In this document: positions 16,536-24,896 of the stretch, in pieces | Layout: every line of letters begins with the position of its first letter | Numbering within the stretch: the first letter of the stretch is position 1 | Assembly: GCA_041687395.1 (NCBI GenBank) | Contig: JAWLCA010000015.1 | Span: 1-64,000 of the forward strand | From: JAWLCA01 sp041687395 | Lineage (GTDB): Bacteria > Pseudomonadota > Alphaproteobacteria > Rhodobacterales > Rhodobacteraceae | Length of the DNA stretch: 64,000 bases | Reading direction: 5' to 3' | Program-made: the position numbers and the translations under genes | Notes under the pieces: generated by a model | The model's input: only the letters and a program-made list of their open reading frames with translations | What the model was told of the DNA's origin: nothing | Database searches by the model: none

Positions 16536-17804
16536 ATGGCGAATAATTCCAGCAGCGACAGCAAGAACACCCTCTACTGCTCTTTCTGCGGCAAGAGCCA
16601 GCACGAGGTGCGAAAGCTGATCGCCGGTCCCACGGTGTTCATCTGCGATGAATGTGTCGAGCTGTGCATGGACATCATCCGCGAGGAGACCAAGACCAGC
16701 GGGCTGAAGGCGACCGACGGGGTGCCGACGCCACGCGAGATCTGCAAGGTGCTGGACGACTACGTGATCGGGCAGATCCATGCCAAGCGGGTGCTGTCGG
16801 TTGCGGTGCACAACCACTACAAGCGGCTGAACCACGCGGCGAAATCCAGCGACATCGAGCTGTCGAAGTCGAACATCCTGCTGATCGGCCCCACCGGCTG
16901 CGGCAAGACGTTGCTGGCGCAGACGCTGGCGCGCATCCTGGACGTGCCGTTCACCATGGCCGACGCCACCACGCTGACGGAAGCCGGCTACGTGGGCGAG
17001 GATGTCGAGAACATCATCCTGAAGCTGCTGCAGGCATCCGAATACAATGTCGAACGCGCGCAGCGCGGGATCGTCTATATCGACGAGGTCGACAAGATCA
17101 CCCGCAAGTCCGACAACCCGTCAATCACCCGCGACGTGAGCGGTGAGGGCGTGCAGCAGGCGCTGCTGAAGATCATGGAGGGGACCGTCGCCTCGGTGCC
17201 ACCGCAGGGCGGGCGCAAGCATCCGCAGCAGGAATTCCTGCAGGTGGACACGACGAACATCCTGTTCATCTGCGGCGGTGCCTTTGCGGGGTTGGACCGC
17301 ATCATCTCGCAGCGGCACAAGGGCACCTCGATCGGCTTCGGCGCCGAGGTGAAGGAGAACGAAAGCCGCGGCGTGGGCGAGGTGTTCAAGGAATTGGAGC
17401 CCGAGGATCTGCTGAAGTTCGGCCTGATCCCCGAATTCGTCGGCCGCCTGCCGGTGATCGCCACGCTGACCGATCTGGACGAAGAGGCGCTGGTCACCAT
17501 CCTGACCGAGCCGAAGAATGCGCTGGTCAAGCAATACCAGCGCCTGTTCGACATCGAGGGCGTGAAGCTGACCTTCACCACCGACGCGCTGACCGCCATC
17601 GCCAAGCGGGCGATCAAGCGCAAGACCGGCGCGCGGGGCTTGCGGTCGATCCTGGAGGATATCCTGCTGGACACGATGTTCGAGCTTCCGGGCATGACGG
17701 GGGTGCAGGAAGTGGTGGTAAACGAAGAGGCCGTGACATCGGACCTGAAGCCGCTGCTGATCTACGCCGACAACGCGAAGAAAGAGCCGGCCTCGGCCGG
17801 CTGA
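16536..17804 (+). CDS. clpX: ATP-dependent Clp protease ATPase subunit
   Basis: ClpX, the hexameric AAA+ unfoldase that feeds substrates to ClpP; 422 residues, typical. The N-terminal zinc-binding domain has the four cysteines of CSFCGKSQHEV and FICDECVELC. The AAA+ core has Walker A GPTGCGKT (residues 119-125), Walker B IVYIDEVDKI and the pore-loop motif GYVGEDVE; the RKH-type loop is near SQRHKGTSIGFGA. The ClpP-docking loop region (IGF tripeptide, in SIGFG) is present. It follows clpP and is closed by a clear terminator. Confidence 0.97.
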   Translation: MANNSSSDSKNTLYCSFCGKSQHEVRKLIAGPTVFICDECVELCMDIIREETKTSGLKATDGVPTPREICKVLDDYVIGQIHAKRVLSVAVHNHYKRLNHAAKSSDIELSKSNILLIGPTGCGKTLLAQTLARILDVPFTMADATTLTEAGYVGEDVENIILKLLQASEYNVERAQRGIVYIDEVDKITRKSDNPSITRDVSGEGVQQALLKIMEGTVASVPPQGGRKHPQQEFLQVDTTNILFICGGAFAGLDRIISQRHKGTSIGFGAEVKENESRGVGEVFKELEPEDLLKFGLIPEFVGRLPVIATLTDLDEEALVTILTEPKNALVKQYQRLFDIEGVKLTFTTDALTAIAKRAIKRKTGARGLRSILEDILLDTMFELPGMTGVQEVVVNEEAVTSDLKPLLIYADNAKKEPASAG

Positions 17805-17831
17805 CGCGGACCACCTATTGCGCAACTGACG

Positions 17832-17857
17832 AACGCCCGCCGCCGCGCGGGCGTTTT
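17832..17857 (+). terminator. Rho-independent terminator after clpX
   Basis: AACGCCCGC and GCGGGCGTT make a perfect 9-bp stem around CGCCGC, ending in a short T-run (TTTT), 27 bp after the clpX stop. The roughly 240 bp from here to the next start codon show no gene I can support. Confidence 0.85.
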
Positions 17858-18097
17858 CATGTGCGGCGGAACAGACCCAGCGAAATGGCCGGCCGCGCCT
17901 CATGCCAGCTGCGCTGGCGCCGGTTTCGTGGACCCGCTGCCAATTCTGCTGGCGTTGCGGCATGATGCCCCCAGTCCGGGGCCAATGTGGCGTTCGGACG
18001 GGGCGTGCGCAAGCCGGCGCCTGCGCAAAGCGTCGCATGCGCTTGCCCGTCGGTGTCGGGGGGGGTAAACCCCTTGCCGAATGCAGGCAGGGTGACA

Positions 18098-19894
18098 ATG
18101 GCGCAAGGCAACGGCGGGGCGCCCGAGGATCGGGCGAAATCGAAACGCATCGGCGCGCTGGCGGGGCTTTTGCCCTTCGTGCGCCCCTATGGCGGCATGG
18201 CGTGGATGGCGATCGGCGCACTGGTGCTGACGGCGGCGGTGTCGCTGTCGCTGCCGCTGGCGGTGCGCCGGGTGGTGGACAACTTCAATTCCGAGGATGC
18301 GGCGCTGCTGAACGCCTATTTCGCAGGCGCGCTCGGCATCGCTGGTCTGCTCGCGCTGGGGACGGGGCTGCGCTACTACCTGGTCACCCGGCTGGGAGAG
18401 CGGGTGGTGGCCGATATCCGCAAGGCGCTGTTCGATCGCATGATCGGGATGAGCCCGTCGTTCTTTGAAAAGATCATGACCGGCGAGGTACTGAGCCGGC
18501 TGACCACCGACACCACGCTGGTGCTTTCGGTTATCGGCTCGTCCCTGTCGATCGCGCTTCGCAACGCGCTGCTGCTGCTGGGCGGGCTGGCGCTGCTGCT
18601 GGCGACCAGCGCGAAGCTGACCGGGCTGGTGCTGCTGCTGGTGCCTGCCGTGATCGTGCCGATCATCCTTCTTGGCCGCCGCCTGCGGGTGCTGAGCCGC
18701 GAGAACCAGGACTGGATCGCGGCCAGCTCCGGCAACGCCTCCGAGGCGCTCTTGTCGGTGCAGACGGTGCAGGCCTTTACCCACGAAATTCCCAGTCGCG
18801 CCCAGTTCGACGACGTGACGGAAAAAAGCTTCACCGCCGCGCGCAAGCGCATCGCCACGCGGGCGGTGATGACGGTGATCGTGATCTTCCTTGTGTTCAC
18901 CGGCATCGTCGGGGTCTTGTGGATCGGCGCGAATGACGTGCGCGCGGGCGCGATGTCGGCGGGCGAGCTGATCCAGTTCGTGATCTACGCGGTCATGGTC
19001 GCCGGCGCCGTCGCCGCCCTGTCCGAGGTCTGGGGCGAGATGCAGCGCGCGGCCGGCGCGACCGAACGTCTGGTGGAACTGCTGCACGCCACCGACGCGG
19101 TGCAGGACCCGCCAGCACCGAAACCGCTGCCGCGCCCGGTGCGGGGCGAGATCGGGTTTCACGGCGTGACCTTCCACTATCCCGCGCGGCCCGGAATCGC
19201 GGCGCTGAACGGGGTGGATCTGACCGTGCGCCCCGGCGAGACGGTGGCGCTGGTCGGCCCCTCGGGTGCGGGGAAATCCACGATCATGCAGCTACTGCAG
19301 CGCTTCTACGATCCGGACGCCGGGTCCGTCACCATCGACGAGATGGACCTGCGCGAGATGGCGCGCAGCGATTTCCGCCGCGCCATCGCGCTGGTGCCGC
19401 AGGACCCGGTGATCTTTGCCACAACCGCGCGCGAGAACATCCGGTTCGGCCGCCCCGAGGCGAGCGATGCCGAGGTGGAGGCCGCCGCCCGCGCCGCCGC
19501 CGCGCATGACTTCCTGACCGCGCTTCCGCAGGGCTACGACAGCCAGGTGGGCGAGCGCGGGGTGATGCTGTCGGGCGGGCAGAAGCAGCGCATCGCCATC
19601 GCCCGCGCGATCCTGCGCGACGCGCCGATCCTGCTGCTGGACGAGGCGACCAGCGCGCTCGATGCCGAATCCGAACGCGCGGTGCAGCAGGCGGTGGAAC
19701 GTCTGGCCGAGGGACGCACCACGCTGATCGTCGCGCACCGTCTGGCCACGGTGAAAAAGGCCGATCGCATCGTGGTCTTCGACCATGGCCGGATCGTCGC
19801 CAGCGGCACGCATGAGGCGCTGGTGGCCGAGGGCGGGCTTTACGCGCGCCTCGCCCGGCTGCAATTCACCGAAGGCATCGACAGCGCCGCCTGA
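18098..19894 (+). CDS. ABC exporter, fused transmembrane and ATP-binding domains (MsbA-like)
   Basis: A 598-residue half-transporter that works as a homodimer in the inner membrane. The exporter-type transmembrane domain (about 25-320) has six helices, starting MAWMAIGALVLTAAVSLSLP. The ATPase domain follows: Walker A LVGPSGAGKST, Q-loop ALVPQDPVIFA, signature LSGGQKQRIAIARAIL, Walker B ILLLDEATSALD and H-loop IVAHRLAT. The ATG at 18098 has AGGCAGGG upstream, better than earlier in-frame starts. Family members move lipids, lipid A or drugs; no neighbour narrows the substrate. Confidence 0.9.
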   Translation: MAQGNGGAPEDRAKSKRIGALAGLLPFVRPYGGMAWMAIGALVLTAAVSLSLPLAVRRVVDNFNSEDAALLNAYFAGALGIAGLLALGTGLRYYLVTRLGERVVADIRKALFDRMIGMSPSFFEKIMTGEVLSRLTTDTTLVLSVIGSSLSIALRNALLLLGGLALLLATSAKLTGLVLLLVPAVIVPIILLGRRLRVLSRENQDWIAASSGNASEALLSVQTVQAFTHEIPSRAQFDDVTEKSFTAARKRIATRAVMTVIVIFLVFTGIVGVLWIGANDVRAGAMSAGELIQFVIYAVMVAGAVAALSEVWGEMQRAAGATERLVELLHATDAVQDPPAPKPLPRPVRGEIGFHGVTFHYPARPGIAALNGVDLTVRPGETVALVGPSGAGKSTIMQLLQRFYDPDAGSVTIDEMDLREMARSDFRRAIALVPQDPVIFATTARENIRFGRPEASDAEVEAAARAAAAHDFLTALPQGYDSQVGERGVMLSGGQKQRIAIARAILRDAPILLLDEATSALDAESERAVQQAVERLAEGRTTLIVAHRLATVKKADRIVVFDHGRIVASGTHEALVAEGGLYARLARLQFTEGIDSAA

Positions 19895-19973
19895 TCCGTC
19901 CGCTGGCTGTTTCCTTGTCGCGGGCACAGGTCTAGTCTGGTGCGGTTCCAACCCGGAACCGGAGGATGACGAC

Positions 19974-20402
19974 ATGGGATTGTGGCAATTCGTGAAGGAC
20001 GCGGGCAAGAAGCTGACCGGCCGCGCCGAGGCATCCGAAGCACCGAGCGCCGAGGAACTGAAGAAGGAGATCGCCGACCTGGGCCTTGACGCCGAGGGGC
20101 TGGAGATCGCGGTCGAGGGCGACAAGGTGAAGGTCACCGGCAGCGCGAAAAGCCAGGAAGCCAAGGAAAAGGTCATGCTGGCCGTCGGCAACGTCGAGGG
20201 CGTGGCCAGCGTCGAGGATGAGGCCGGCGGCGCCGATCCGGTATTCCACACCGTGGTCAAGGGCGACTCGCTGTGGAAGATCGCCGAAAAGACGCTGGGC
20301 GACGGATCGCGATACCCCGAGATCTTTGAGGCGAACAAGCCGATGCTGACCGATCCCGACAAGATCTATCCCGGCCAGGTTCTGCGCATCCCGCAGGCCT
20401 GA
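19974..20402 (+). CDS. BON-LysM protein (Kbp/YgaU-like)
   Basis: A 142-residue protein with a BON domain (about 25-85: LKKEIADLGLDAEGLEIAVE and the KVKVTGSAKSQEAKEK strand) followed by a LysM domain (about 90-141: VVKGDSLWKIAEKTLGDGSR then YPGQVLRIPQ). This is the architecture of the K+-binding protein Kbp (YgaU) of E. coli. The opening GLWQFVKDAGKKL matches that family too. There is no signal peptide, so it is likely cytoplasmic. GGAGG lies 9-13 bases before the start, and a terminator follows directly. Confidence 0.85.
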   Translation: MGLWQFVKDAGKKLTGRAEASEAPSAEELKKEIADLGLDAEGLEIAVEGDKVKVTGSAKSQEAKEKVMLAVGNVEGVASVEDEAGGADPVFHTVVKGDSLWKIAEKTLGDGSRYPEIFEANKPMLTDPDKIYPGQVLRIPQA

Positions 20403-20412
20403 CCCCGGAACC

Positions 20413-20461
20413 GCCCGCCGGCGCCGACGGCCGTGTGGCCACAGGTCTGGCGGGCTTTTTT
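20413..20461 (+). terminator. Rho-independent terminator after the BON-LysM gene
   Basis: GCCCGCC (20413-20419) pairs with GGCGGGC (20449-20455), with a smaller inner hairpin (GGCCGTGTGGCC region), followed by six T residues. It ends 85 bp before the next start codon. Confidence 0.8.
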
Positions 20462-20546
20462 CGCAGCGTCACGGCTTGCGCGGGTGCGCCATCGCCCGCA
20501 CACTGATCCCGAACGGCCGCAAAGGGCCGGAGCGGGGAGGATACTG

Positions 20547-22433
20547 ATGCCGGGGGCCTATGCGACTGCCGCCGATCGCGATGCGATCACGACCGAGATG
20601 CCTTGGTCGGAGCGCGACCTGCCGGCCACGATCCACGGGTTCCTGAGCCGCACCGCCGCGGCCCACGGCAACCGCCCCGCGATCAGTTTCCAGCTGCTGT
20701 CGGACCCGGGCGCCAAGGCCGAGACGCTGACGTGGTCGCAATACCTCACCAAGGTCACGCAGGCCGCCAACCTGTTCCGCAGCCTGGGCATCGGGCCGGG
20801 CGATACGGTCGCCTATGTTCTGCCCAACTGCATCGAGACGGCCGTTGTGCTGATCGGCGGGGCGACGGCGGGGATCGTGAATCCGATCAACCCGCTGCTG
20901 GAGTCCGAGCAGATCGCCGCGATCCTGCGCGAGACGAAGGCCCGCGTCGTGGTCACGCTGAAGGCTTTCCCCAAGACCGACGTGTCGCAGAAGGTGGCGC
21001 AGGCGGTGGCGCTGGCGCCGGGCGTGGAATGCGTGCTGGAGGTGGACCTGAACCGCTATCTCTCGCCGCCGAAAAGCTGGATCGTGCCGCTGATCCGGCC
21101 GAAGGTGGAGGTGACGCACAAGGCCCGCGTGCTGAATTTCGCATCCGAACTGGCCCGCCAGCCGACCCGGCTGACCTTTGACGACCCCGAAGAGGACCGG
21201 GTTGCCGCCTATTTCCACACCGGCGGCACCACAGGCCTGCCCAAGGTGGCGCAGCACAAGTATTCGGGGATGATCTACAACGGCTGGCTGGGCCAGCGGC
21301 TTCTGTTCACCGAAACCGACGTGGTGCTGTGCCCGCTGCCGCTGTTCCACGTCTTTGCCGCCTATCCGGTGCTGATGTCGATGATCGGGTCCGGCGCGCA
21401 CGTGGTCTTTCCCACGCCGGCCGGTTACCGGGGCGAGGGGGTGTTCGACAATTTCTGGAAGCTGATCGAACGCTGGAAGGTCAGCTTCATGATCACCGTG
21501 CCGACCGCGATGGCGGCGCTGATGCAGCGCAGGGTGGATGCCGATGTTTCCAGCCTGAAGCTGGCGTTCTCGGGCTCCGCCCCGCTGCCGATCGAGCTTT
21601 ACAACCGCTTCGAGAGGGCGACCGGCGTGACCATCGTCGAAGGCTACGGGCTGACCGAGGTGACCTGTCTCGTGTCGGTCAATCCGCCCGACGGGGTGAA
21701 GAAGATCGGGTCGGTCGGGCTGCCATTTCCCTATACCGAGGTGAGGATCCTGCAGAAGAACGGTGACGGCTTCCGCGAATGCGCGGTGGACGAGGTGGGC
21801 GAGATCTGCGTCGCCAACCCCGGCGTGTTCGAGGGGTCGACCTATACCGAGGAAGACAAGAACAACAACCTGTTCGCCGACGACCGCTTCCTGCGCACCG
21901 GCGATCTGGGGCGGATGGATGCCGACGGCTATCTGTATATCACCGGGCGGGCCAAGGATCTGATCATCCGGGGCGGCCACAACATCGACCCCGCCCTGAT
22001 CGAAGAGGCGCTGGCGGGGCACGAGGCGGTGGCGATGGTGGGGGCCATCGGCCAGCCCGACGCCAAGGCGGGCGAGATGCCGGCGGCCTATGTCGAACTG
22101 ATCGCCGGGGCCATCGCCACGGTGGAGGATCTGCTGAAGCACGCGATGGAAAAGATCCCCGAGCGCGCCGCCGTGCCGAAGCACGTGGAGGTGCTGCCGG
22201 AACTGCCCAAGACCGCCGTGGGCAAGGTGTTCAAGCCGGAACTCAGGAAGCTGGCGATCATCCGGGTCTATGACGCGGCGCTGGCCGAGGCGGGAATCGA
22301 TGCCAGCATTGCCGGGGTGTTCGAGGATCGCAAGCGCGGGCTGGTGGCGCGGGTGCGCCGCGATGGAAAGGTGGACGAGGACGCGGTGGCCCGCGTGCTG
22401 GGCGAATATACCGTGCCGTGGGACTGGGCGTGA
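20547..22433 (+). CDS. Acyl-CoA synthetase (AMP-forming)
   Basis: A 628-residue adenylate-forming ligase that joins an acid to CoA through an acyl-AMP. Signature motifs: P-loop YFHTGGTTGLPKVAQHKY, the A5-type motif VEGYGLTEVTC, A7-type LRTGDLGRMDADGYLYITGR and the C-terminal catalytic Lys in ELPKTAVGKVFKPELRKLA. It has an unusually long C-terminal tail after that Lys (about 60 residues). GGGGAGG lies 7-13 bases before the ATG. The substrate is probably a fatty or alicyclic acid; this is not decided by the sequence. It is not part of the aromatic operon, which is on the other strand. Confidence 0.85.
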   Translation: MPGAYATAADRDAITTEMPWSERDLPATIHGFLSRTAAAHGNRPAISFQLLSDPGAKAETLTWSQYLTKVTQAANLFRSLGIGPGDTVAYVLPNCIETAVVLIGGATAGIVNPINPLLESEQIAAILRETKARVVVTLKAFPKTDVSQKVAQAVALAPGVECVLEVDLNRYLSPPKSWIVPLIRPKVEVTHKARVLNFASELARQPTRLTFDDPEEDRVAAYFHTGGTTGLPKVAQHKYSGMIYNGWLGQRLLFTETDVVLCPLPLFHVFAAYPVLMSMIGSGAHVVFPTPAGYRGEGVFDNFWKLIERWKVSFMITVPTAMAALMQRRVDADVSSLKLAFSGSAPLPIELYNRFERATGVTIVEGYGLTEVTCLVSVNPPDGVKKIGSVGLPFPYTEVRILQKNGDGFRECAVDEVGEICVANPGVFEGSTYTEEDKNNNLFADDRFLRTGDLGRMDADGYLYITGRAKDLIIRGGHNIDPALIEEALAGHEAVAMVGAIGQPDAKAGEMPAAYVELIAGAIATVEDLLKHAMEKIPERAAVPKHVEVLPELPKTAVGKVFKPELRKLAIIRVYDAALAEAGIDASIAGVFEDRKRGLVARVRRDGKVDEDAVARVLGEYTVPWDWA

Positions 22434-22441
22434 GCGGCGGG

Positions 22442-22461
22442 TCTGCTCACGCGTGAGCAGA
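22442..22461. repeat. Perfect 20-bp palindrome just after the acyl-CoA synthetase gene
   Basis: TCTGCTCACG at 22442-22451 is followed directly by its exact reverse complement CGTGAGCAGA. There is no loop and no T-run, so it is not a normal terminator. It lies 8 bp past the stop codon, between converging genes. It could be a protein-binding site or an mRNA end structure. Confidence 0.75.
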
Positions 22462-22491
22462 TTGCCAAGTGTCTGAAATATCGGGATTTCG

Positions 22492-22598
22492 CGATTTCCG
22501 TTAACCGTGTCGCAAGGTTCGCGCCGGTTTCGGCCCCTTTGGGTGTGTTTCCGCGCCCAATGTTCCGAAAGCGTTTCGGCACGGTTAACGGAAAATCG
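22492..22598. repeat. Long inverted repeat with GTTAAC cores in the convergent gap
   Basis: CGATTTCCGTTAACCGTGTCG (positions 22492-22512, core TTCCGTTAACCGTG) matches the reverse complement of 22577-22598 with one substitution and one extra T. The arms are about 21 bp and 64 bp apart. Each arm contains the palindrome CGTTAACSG. Together with the 20-bp palindrome this makes the 222-bp gap between the two converging genes highly structured. No gene is visible in it. Confidence 0.7.
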
Positions 22599-22655
22599 GA
22601 AATCATGAGATAACAAGGGCTTGGCAAAATTGGGCAACGTGCCCAACCGCCCCGA

Positions 22656-23063
22656 TCAGCCCGCCTTCGTGCCGATCTCTGCCGTCGCCTCGATCTCGAC
22701 CAGCGCTTCGTCCTCGATCAGACCGGCCACCACGACCATCGTCATCGCCGGGAAATGCTTGCCCAGCACCCGGCGATAGGCGACCCCGATCTCGGCCTGC
22801 CGGGCGAGGTACTCGCGCTTGTCGGTGACATACCAGGTCAGCCGCACGATATCCCGCGCCCGCCCGCCCGCGGCATGGACCACGGCCAGGATGTTGCGCA
22901 GCGCCTGCTCGGTCTGGCCCACGAAATCGGTGGACTCGAACCGCTGCTGAGCCGTCCAGCCGATCTGCCCGCCGACATACAGCCGCCCCCCCTCGGTCAG
23001 AACGCCGTTGGCGTAGCCCTTGGCCGGTGCCCAGCCCTCGGGGTGGATGATCCTGTGGGTCAT
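22656..23063 (-). CDS. RidA-family (YjgF/YER057c/UK114) protein, probable enamine/imine deaminase
   Basis: A 135-residue RidA-type trimer-forming protein. Conserved features: GRLYVGGQIGW in the second strand, FVGQTEQALRNILAVVHAAG in the long helix, the segment DIVRLTWYVTDKREYLARQ, and PAMTMVVVAGLIEDEALVEI at the end, although the classic catalytic Arg in the RxxxxV position should be confirmed by alignment. RidA hydrolyses enamines and imines to ketones and ammonium. It overlaps the thioesterase gene by 4 nt (ATGA) and is the last gene of the aromatic operon, where it could release the amino group of ring-cleavage-stage intermediates. Confidence 0.85.
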   Translation of the reverse strand: MTHRIIHPEGWAPAKGYANGVLTEGGRLYVGGQIGWTAQQRFESTDFVGQTEQALRNILAVVHAAGGRARDIVRLTWYVTDKREYLARQAEIGVAYRRVLGKHFPAMTMVVVAGLIEDEALVEIEATAEIGTKAG

Positions 23064-23458
23064 GTGCTGCCCTCCATCGCCGCTCGCAGGTCGGCGGGCC
23101 AGCCGGTCGGGCGGCCCGTGTCTTTCGTCACGCAGACCAGGGTCGAGGTCATGGCCAGCCTTTGCTGTTCGCCACAATCGGCCCCGATCGACAGTCGCGC
23201 GCTGGACCGGCCCAGCCGGGTCAGGTGCAGCGTCCAATCCAGATCGTCGCCCAACCGGCTGGGCGCGGTGAAGGTGACCGACAGTTCCGCCGTCGGCACC
23301 GACAGTCCCATCGGCCCGTGCAGCAGGGCGAAGGAATGGCCAAGGGCGTCGAACCAATGCTCCACCAGAGCATTCGCCATTTCGAAATAGCGCGGGTAGA
23401 AGACGATCCCGGCGGGGTCGCAGTGCTGGAACAGGACACGCTGGCGCAGTCTGTGCAT
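23060..23458 (-). CDS. Acyl-CoA thioesterase, 4-hydroxybenzoyl-CoA thioesterase-like (hotdog fold)
   Basis: A 132-residue hotdog thioesterase. The signature is FQHCDPAGIVFYPRYFEMAN, with the Asp that is catalytic in 4HBT enzymes, then ALVEHWFDALGHSF and LSVTFTAPSRLGDDLDWTL. It would hydrolyse a dead-end aryl-CoA or a pathway product, freeing CoA. The gene starts 3 bp after livF and overlaps ridA by 4 nt. A similar thioesterase accompanies the 2-aminobenzoyl-CoA operon described in Azoarcus evansii (from my memory of that system). Confidence 0.85.
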   Translation of the reverse strand: MHRLRQRVLFQHCDPAGIVFYPRYFEMANALVEHWFDALGHSFALLHGPMGLSVPTAELSVTFTAPSRLGDDLDWTLHLTRLGRSSARLSIGADCGEQQRLAMTSTLVCVTKDTGRPTGWPADLRAAMEGST

Positions 23459-23460
23459 CG

Positions 23461-24147
23461 TCAAACCCCCAGGTAGCGGTCGGTCAGGTCGTGGGTCAGG
23501 TCGGCGGGCGCACCCTGCCAGACGGTGGCGCCGCGTTCCAGGATCACGCAGGCATCGGCCAGCGCGCGTAGTTCCTTCAGCGTCTTGTCCACGATCAGGA
23601 TCGACAGGCCGTGCCCGGTCAGTTGCCGGATCGCGGCCCAGATTTCCTGCCGCACCACGGGGGCCAGCCCCTCGGTCGCCTCGTCCAGGATCAAGAGGCG
23701 CGGGTTGGTCATCAGTGCGCGGCCGATGGCCAGCATCTGCTGCTCGCCCCCCGACAGTGTGGCGGCCATCTGGTCGGCGCGTTCGCCGAGGCGGGGAAAA
23801 AGGTCGGTCACGCGGGCCAGCGTCCATGGGCCGGGGCGGGCAGCGGCGGTCAGATTCTCGGCCACCGTCAGGTTGGGGAAGCAGCGCCGCCCCTCTGGCA
23901 CGAGGCCGATGCCCAGTTGCGCGGCGCGGTGCGAGGGCAGGCGCAAGAGATCGTGGCCGTCGAAGCTGATCGTTCCCCTCGCCTGCGGCACCATCCGCAG
24001 GATCGCTCCAATGGTGGTGGTCTTGCCCATGCCGTTGCGGCCCATCAGCGCCACGACCTGCCCCTGATCCACCGTCAGCGAAACGTCGAACAGCGCCTGC
24101 ACCGGGCCGTAATGGGCGGTGACGTTCTGCAGGGTCAGCAGGGTCAT
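23461..24147 (-). CDS. livF: Branched-chain-type ABC transporter ATP-binding protein LivF
   Basis: A 228-residue ATPase of the LivF type. Walker A is MGRNGMGKTTT, the signature is LSGGEQQMLAIGRALM and Walker B is LLILDEATEGLAPVV, all typical of LivF. It overlaps livG by 4 nt. With LivG, LivM, LivH and the binding protein it forms a complete HAAT-type importer placed inside the aromatic operon, so the likely cargo is an aromatic acid such as anthranilate, not an amino acid. The LivF name is by family; the substrate is inferred from context. Confidence 0.88.
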   Translation of the reverse strand: MTLLTLQNVTAHYGPVQALFDVSLTVDQGQVVALMGRNGMGKTTTIGAILRMVPQARGTISFDGHDLLRLPSHRAAQLGIGLVPEGRRCFPNLTVAENLTAAARPGPWTLARVTDLFPRLGERADQMAATLSGGEQQMLAIGRALMTNPRLLILDEATEGLAPVVRQEIWAAIRQLTGHGLSILIVDKTLKELRALADACVILERGATVWQGAPADLTHDLTDRYLGV

Positions 24148-24896
24148 GCCGCGTCATCCCCCAGATAGGCGGTCTGCACCTCTGGGTTGGCGCGGATCTC
24201 GGCCACCGTGCCGGTGGCGATGATGCGGCCGTAGACGAGGACAGACACGCGGTCGGCGAGCGCGAAGACCGCGTCCATGTCGTGTTCGATCAGCAGGATC
24301 GGGGCCTGCTGCTTCAACTCGCGCAGGATTTCGGTGAGCTGCTTCGACCCCTCGGGCCCCATGCCGGCCATCGGCTCGTCCAGCAGAAAGGCGCGGGGGC
24401 TGAGCGCCAGCGCCATCGCGATTTCCAGCTTCCGGCGCTCGCCATGCGAGAGGTCGGCGGCGGTGACGCTCTCGCGCCCCTGCAGACCTGCGTGGTCGAT
24501 ATGGGCGCGGGCGGGCTCGGTCAGCGCCGGGTCGCCGAGCGCGGGGCGGAAGAAGCGGAAGATCTTTCCGCTGGCGCCCTGCACCGCCATCACCACGTTC
24601 TGCAGCACCGAGAATTCCGCCAGGATCGACGAGACCTGAAAGGTCCGCGCAAGACCGAGACGGGCGCGGGCAGGGGCATCCAGCGCGCCGATCTCTTGCC
24701 CCGCGAACCAGATCTCGCCCGCGTCGTGGCGGTATTCGCCGACGATCTGGCGGATGAGGGTGGATTTGCCGGCGCCGTTCGGGCCGATCAGGGCGTGGAT
24801 TTCGCCCGGATGCAACGTCAGCGACACGTCGTCGGACGCGCGGAGCGCGCCGAAGGATTTCGAGATATTGCGGATATCGAGGATCGGCTCAAACAT
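24144..24896 (-). CDS. livG: Branched-chain-type ABC transporter ATP-binding protein LivG
   Basis: A 250-residue LivG-type ATPase: Walker A IGPNGAGKSTLI, signature LSHGERRKLEIAMALAL, Walker B AFLLDEPMAGMGPE and switch His in LLIEHDMDAVFALADRVSVL. The ATG at 24896 (MFEPILDIRN) is used because it starts at the first strand; the open frame extends nine codons upstream. It overlaps the livM end by 8 nt and livF by 4 nt, showing tight coupling. LivG pairs with LivF to power the importer. Confidence 0.88.
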   Translation of the reverse strand: MFEPILDIRNISKSFGALRASDDVSLTLHPGEIHALIGPNGAGKSTLIRQIVGEYRHDAGEIWFAGQEIGALDAPARARLGLARTFQVSSILAEFSVLQNVVMAVQGASGKIFRFFRPALGDPALTEPARAHIDHAGLQGRESVTAADLSHGERRKLEIAMALALSPRAFLLDEPMAGMGPEGSKQLTEILRELKQQAPILLIEHDMDAVFALADRVSVLVYGRIIATGTVAEIRANPEVQTAYLGDDAA

